From Candidatus Iainarchaeum sp. (lineage in GTDB: Archaea; Iainarchaeota; Iainarchaeia; Iainarchaeales; JAGHAR01), in the NCBI GenBank assembly GCA_021161405.1, contig JAGHAR010000107.1:1-6586 (forward strand): a DNA stretch of 6,586 bases, given 5' to 3'. Below, in pieces: positions 3,766 through 6,586 of this stretch (positions are counted from its first letter, which is position 1; every line of letters begins with the position of its first letter). The position numbers were made by a program, and so were the translations under genes. The notes under the pieces were generated by a model. It saw nothing but the letters and a program-made list of their open reading frames with translations, did no database searches and was not told the origin of the DNA.

Positions 3766-3921
3766 ATGAAGAAAAGAAAAATCATAGAAACAGTGATCTT
3801 GAGTTTTTTCTTCGATACGGCTGTATGTTCTCATTTCTGGTTCTTATTCTATCTTATTGTATTTGTAGTTATCTATATTGATATTATAATAATTCATGAA
3901 TATGAAGATTATCTTTTCTAA
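3766..3921 (+). CDS. Small single-pass membrane protein (51 aa), leaderless
   Basis: This is the only likely gene on the top strand. It encodes 51 aa beginning MKKRKIIETVILSFFF. A basic N-terminus (KKRK) precedes a hydrophobic region, with a clear membrane helix at about residues 24-40 (FWFLFYLIVFVVIYIDI) extended by IIII, and an acidic tail (HEYEDYLF). By the positive-inside rule the N-terminus should face the cytoplasm. No Shine-Dalgarno is present, but a near-perfect BRE/TATA box sits at the distance expected for a leaderless mRNA. Its TAA overlaps the TAG of the convergent tail gene (the coding regions share 4 nt). Function is unknown. A holin-like, superinfection-exclusion or membrane-anchoring role would fit a viral setting but is only a guess. 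Main doubt: short, hydrophobic and AT-rich, so it could be a chance frame. Confidence 0.55.
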   Translation: MKKRKIIETVILSFFFDTAVCSHFWFLFYLIVFVVIYIDIIIIHEYEDYLF

Positions 3922-6586
3922 TCTTTCGATATTACAACATATCTGCTTCTATCAAAATGAGGACTCATCAAATAGACATGATCTCCTTTTGTTGGTGTTA
4001 CTCCTGCACAGTGTATCGAATACAAAACCATTCTTCTTAATTCGTTCGGATTTGTAGTGTCTAAAACAATATCACAGGTATTATTTGTCAAATTATACCT
4101 TATAACCCTCCCAGATAAGAGAGAAGTTGAATTCTTCTCTATTTCAAGCTTCATTCTATCTACAATTGCATCCAAATCGTCGTAAGGTCTATTATCAAGA
4201 GAAATCACACATCTCGCATTTGGGAAGTCATATTCTACATCCATAACATAATAGCTCCCGTTTAGGTCTGCGTTCTGTTTTGAATTTATATTAATATAGC
4301 TTAACAATTGATAAGAAATATCTAAAGGTACGGAGAGTTTTAAAGTTTTTCTTGGAACTTTGTAAGAATCGACATAGTTTTGAGCCACTGTTTTAACACC
4401 ACTGAGCGTTTTTAGGTCGGAGACGGTCAAATAACTATGGAAACGTGGATTATCACCGTATGATGAGATTGCAGAAGAATCGGAGTACGATCCTAAGAGA
4501 GTGTACGGTTCAACCTTTCTTCTCAGTACTGTTACATCGCCAGTGTAGTCTATTGCATACACGAAAGGAGTCTTCGAAGACATAGCAATATATCCTTTAT
4601 ATGTTGAAGTTATTTCTGTAGTCCAGGTATCTCCCTCATCCGTGCTTGATCTTATCCCACCATGGTTATTTGTGTTATCTCCTTCCCAAGCCACGTATAT
4701 TTTGTGATCTGTAGTATATATATTTCTTGATCTGACTGCAAACGTTGTATCTTGATCATCAACCACAGTCCAAGTTTCTCCTCTATCTCTTGACCTGAGA
4801 ACAGTACCACCTCCTGCAGCTTTTTCGAAAGTTGTGTATAGATCATAATTTTCTATACTCTTGTTGTATCTTTTTTCTATCCAATATACTGCTGCATATG
4901 TTGAACTCCACTGTTGCATTGTTTCGAAAGCTGGTGAGGCATCAAAGGGATTTTCACATCTGAGAATTCTTACATCATTAGTAGAATTATCATAAAATGA
5001 AACTATTAATGTATTCTCAAAACCGTTCAACCCTAAACAGTAATAATAGTTCGAATTGTAATAAATAGCTTCCCAAGAACCAGATGGTAGCTCTTTTCTC
5101 CAGACAGTTGGTCTATTGGAGTTTGCAGAGTCTTGAGAGCCGAAAAAGAGATATTCCTTTCCTGTAGAGCGATCTTTCAGTTTCACCATTTGTCCTGCCC
5201 AATCTCCCTTGTCAACCTCTTGAGTCCAAGTATCTCCGTCATCTGTTGACTTCCAGACCCCATCATGCGTTGTCATACAGTAGATCGTATCATTGCCGTA
5301 ATCATAAAAAAAAGCATAAGGATATCCACCATTTGTTGAAAATGTCTTTACTGTAGTCCAGCTCTGCCCCTCATCTGTTGATTTTCGAATATGACCAGGG
5401 TTACTTGAACCGGCCCATGATCCAACTACCATCCATTCTCCGTCTGGATCACACAGAAGACAATATGGAGAGTCTCCAACCACTCCGATCTGTTTCCAAT
5501 CCTCTCCGAAACCCGTAGAATTCACAAAACATGTGTGTTTTAACGGTCTTGCGTCCTCTTCATATGAAATAGCATAGAATTGTCCATCATGTAGAGTTAG
5601 AGTGTTTGATGCTGACCTTTCCTTAAGATATATACAATTATCTTCCATATAGAATAGATATTTAGACCTGTCTAAAAGATTTAATAATCTGTCCACTTCT
5701 GTGAGTCTTGTTTCGGTCTGCGTTGTGGTAAATTTTGTTATTTGAACATCACAGTCAATATTTGAAGTTAAATCAGGATCAATTCCGAATAAGATTCCAT
5801 TATCATAAATACTTTGAGAATATCCGTCTTTCGTATATGCAAATCTAACATCATCAATATATACCTGAGTATTGCTATCCCCACTTGCTGTGATCTCTAT
5901 ATCAAAATAACAATCATCTGAAATATCTAATGAAGTAGTTAGTTTATGCCATTGGTTTCGTTGATCAGTGTAAGAATCCACGCTTATAGACGGTTCGGGA
6001 TCGGTGTATTTTCGAACACAGACATTATCAAGATAAAATATCGGTGTATATACAGTAAATGAGACAAAATCTATTTTTGAAACATAAGAAAAGTCATCAT
6101 ATCTTGAAGCATTAGAAATAATTGTTGTATCTCCTTTTTTAACTTCAACGGTGTCATTTTCAGCATCATAAATAAAAGTATATTTTTCCCAATTTGTTGA
6201 ATATGAATAACCTGAATCTATATATGAAGATGAAGCCTGATCATAGTAGTATATTTTTCCATCTGTTTCGAACTTGATATTACACACCTGTACATCTCCA
6301 GATGGCCTGAAAACCACTCTTTCATCTGTTTGATTGAACTTGATCCAAAAAATATGTACGCATTTTGTTTCTTGTGAATGTGTTGTATATATTGAATAGC
6401 TATCAGATGTTCCTGTTTTTGAATATTTTAGGCTTTTTGATCCATCATGGTATACACTCGTGTCGTAAGTTATATCTCCTTCAGTATCGTTTACTTCAGT
6501 CCATTTGTCCGTTGGTGAGCCTGTTTCTGCGTCATCGAAAAATAAGAACGTATTATCCCCATTAGAGGCTGAAGTAGCTGAAGAAT
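3918..6586 (-). CDS. Tail hub/baseplate-like virion protein with Asp-box propeller (5' end outside window)
   Basis: The frame is open to the right edge: 888 codons visible, N-terminus missing. GTG 6315-6317 is merely internal. Residues are numbered from the edge. 13-194 look like a LamG/concanavalin jelly roll (FFDDAETGS at the start, YLDNVCVRKY at the end). 200-251 are a second jelly-roll-like piece ending VYIDDVRFAYT. 293-350 (LTEVDRLLNLLDRSKYLFYMED) resemble the first half of a gpD/gp44-type tail hub. 351-689 are a beta-propeller with Asp boxes (SxDxGxxW) at 402, 446, 598 and 647. 694-800 (SAISSYGDNPRF ... YYVMDVEYD) resemble the second hub half. 825-888 look like a gpV/gp5 OB fold (GRVIRYN, KGDHVYLM). 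It probably sits at the tail tip and binds surface glycans; a glycosidase is possible but no catalytic set is visible. Domain calls rest on motif memory. Confidence 0.85.
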   Translation of the reverse strand, partial: SSATSASNGDNTFLFFDDAETGSPTDKWTEVNDTEGDITYDTSVYHDGSKSLKYSKTGTSDSYSIYTTHSQETKCVHIFWIKFNQTDERVVFRPSGDVQVCNIKFETDGKIYYYDQASSSYIDSGYSYSTNWEKYTFIYDAENDTVEVKKGDTTIISNASRYDDFSYVSKIDFVSFTVYTPIFYLDNVCVRKYTDPEPSISVDSYTDQRNQWHKLTTSLDISDDCYFDIEITASGDSNTQVYIDDVRFAYTKDGYSQSIYDNGILFGIDPDLTSNIDCDVQITKFTTTQTETRLTEVDRLLNLLDRSKYLFYMEDNCIYLKERSASNTLTLHDGQFYAISYEEDARPLKHTCFVNSTGFGEDWKQIGVVGDSPYCLLCDPDGEWMVVGSWAGSSNPGHIRKSTDEGQSWTTVKTFSTNGGYPYAFFYDYGNDTIYCMTTHDGVWKSTDDGDTWTQEVDKGDWAGQMVKLKDRSTGKEYLFFGSQDSANSNRPTVWRKELPSGSWEAIYYNSNYYYCLGLNGFENTLIVSFYDNSTNDVRILRCENPFDASPAFETMQQWSSTYAAVYWIEKRYNKSIENYDLYTTFEKAAGGGTVLRSRDRGETWTVVDDQDTTFAVRSRNIYTTDHKIYVAWEGDNTNNHGGIRSSTDEGDTWTTEITSTYKGYIAMSSKTPFVYAIDYTGDVTVLRRKVEPYTLLGSYSDSSAISSYGDNPRFHSYLTVSDLKTLSGVKTVAQNYVDSYKVPRKTLKLSVPLDISYQLLSYININSKQNADLNGSYYVMDVEYDFPNARCVISLDNRPYDDLDAIVDRMKLEIEKNSTSLLSGRVIRYNLTNNTCDIVLDTTNPNELRRMVLYSIHCAGVTPTKGDHVYLMSPHFDRSRYVVISKD
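4518..5534 (-). repeat. Asp-box (BNR) repeats forming a probable seven-bladed propeller
   Basis: This segment of the tail gene encodes four clear Asp boxes, STDEGQSW, STDDGDTW, SRDRGETW and STDEGDTW (windows 5358-5381, 5226-5249, 4770-4793, 4623-4646). A degenerate one (STGFGEDW, 5496-5519) lies at the start, and two blades are recognisable only by position and a Trp. The seven Trp fall at intervals of 46, 44, 51, 55, 46 and 49 residues, a regular blade length. The boxes are also similar as DNA (GTCCA-AGTATCTCC-like on the top strand), suggesting fairly recent duplication or strong codon constraint. Asp boxes are structural turns found in sialidases, sortilin-type and Ycf48-type propellers and do not themselves catalyse. 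Confidence 0.85.

Noticed and set aside
3676..3834. 52-codon ATG frame on the bottom strand, antisense to the 51-aa membrane gene
   Set aside because: No GGTGA site and no TATA box at a suitable distance, whereas the top-strand frame has a near-consensus promoter. It could not be fully excluded because it is of similar length.
4652..4846. 64-codon bottom-strand frame inside the tail gene
   Set aside because: It overlaps the Asp-box coding region in another frame, with no RBS of its own.
4518..5534. Active sialidase
   Set aside because: Asp boxes are structural; the FRIP motif and the arginine triad with Tyr/Glu expected of a sialidase are not visible, so only a propeller is claimed.
6315..6317. 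GTG as the start of the large tail protein
   Set aside because: The frame continues without a stop to the window edge, and the upstream 89 codons encode the first strands of the jelly-roll domain; there is no RBS before the GTG.
6365..6565. 66-codon open frame on the top strand
   Set aside because: Antisense to the N-terminal jelly-roll coding region, no promoter or RBS.

Overview
This window most likely comes from a head-tailed archaeal virus or an integrated provirus. Three things point there. (i) Both clear promoters read as archaeal BRE/TATA elements, one of them placed for a leaderless mRNA. (ii) Nearly every bottom-strand gene is preceded, 3-6 nt from its start, by a GGTGA-type Shine-Dalgarno. 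(iii) One gene carries an archaeal-style zinc ribbon (CPHCGYIWKYTG...CPKC). The DNA is AT-rich, with frequent ATA and AGA codons. Host and virus family cannot be fixed from sequence alone. Two accessory genes (a YopX-family protein and an 'LLELLP' phage protein) belong to families I know mainly from bacterial phages and prophages, so a bacterial host is not fully excluded.

Region 1 (1-3231, bottom strand) is a tightly packed run of twelve small genes, probably one operon driven from a promoter at 3265-3280. In transcription order: a 107-aa unknown, a 64-aa helical protein, a 64-aa zinc-ribbon protein, a 113-aa unknown, a 50-aa beta-alpha-beta protein (GTG start), a 54-aa helical protein (GTG start), a 138-aa protein with a GemA/ERF-tail-like C-terminus (TTG start), a 43-aa zinc ribbon, a 129-aa 'LLELLP' phage protein, a YopX-family protein, a 130-aa coiled-coil protein, and a gene cut by the left edge. 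Many neighbours overlap by 4 nt (ATGA) or 11 nt, which indicates translational coupling. This looks like an early/accessory module. Three of the genes (1-156, 1270-1401, 1849-2013) are short or edge-cut and easily missed. Four starts are decided here by the ribosome-binding site rather than by the longest frame.

Region 2 (3232-3765) is a control region of about 530 nt without a convincing gene. It separates the leftward operon from a rightward small gene. It holds the leftward promoter with a palindrome over its predicted start and another behind its BRE, two or three rightward TATA boxes, a three-half-site CTCTCAG cluster, a second strong hairpin and oligo-T tracts. It may be a regulatory switch region or an origin.

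Region 3 (3766-3921, top strand) is a 51-aa single-pass membrane protein expressed from a textbook BRE/TATA box as a probably leaderless transcript. Its stop codon overlaps the stop codon of the convergent tail gene.

Region 4 (3918 to the right edge, bottom strand) is the 3' part of a large virion gene, 888 codons visible and open at its 5' end. It encodes jelly-roll-like domains, a tail-hub-like fold apparently split by an Asp-box (sialidase/BNR) beta-propeller, and a C-terminal OB-fold-like domain. It probably combines baseplate/hub architecture with cell-surface glycan recognition.
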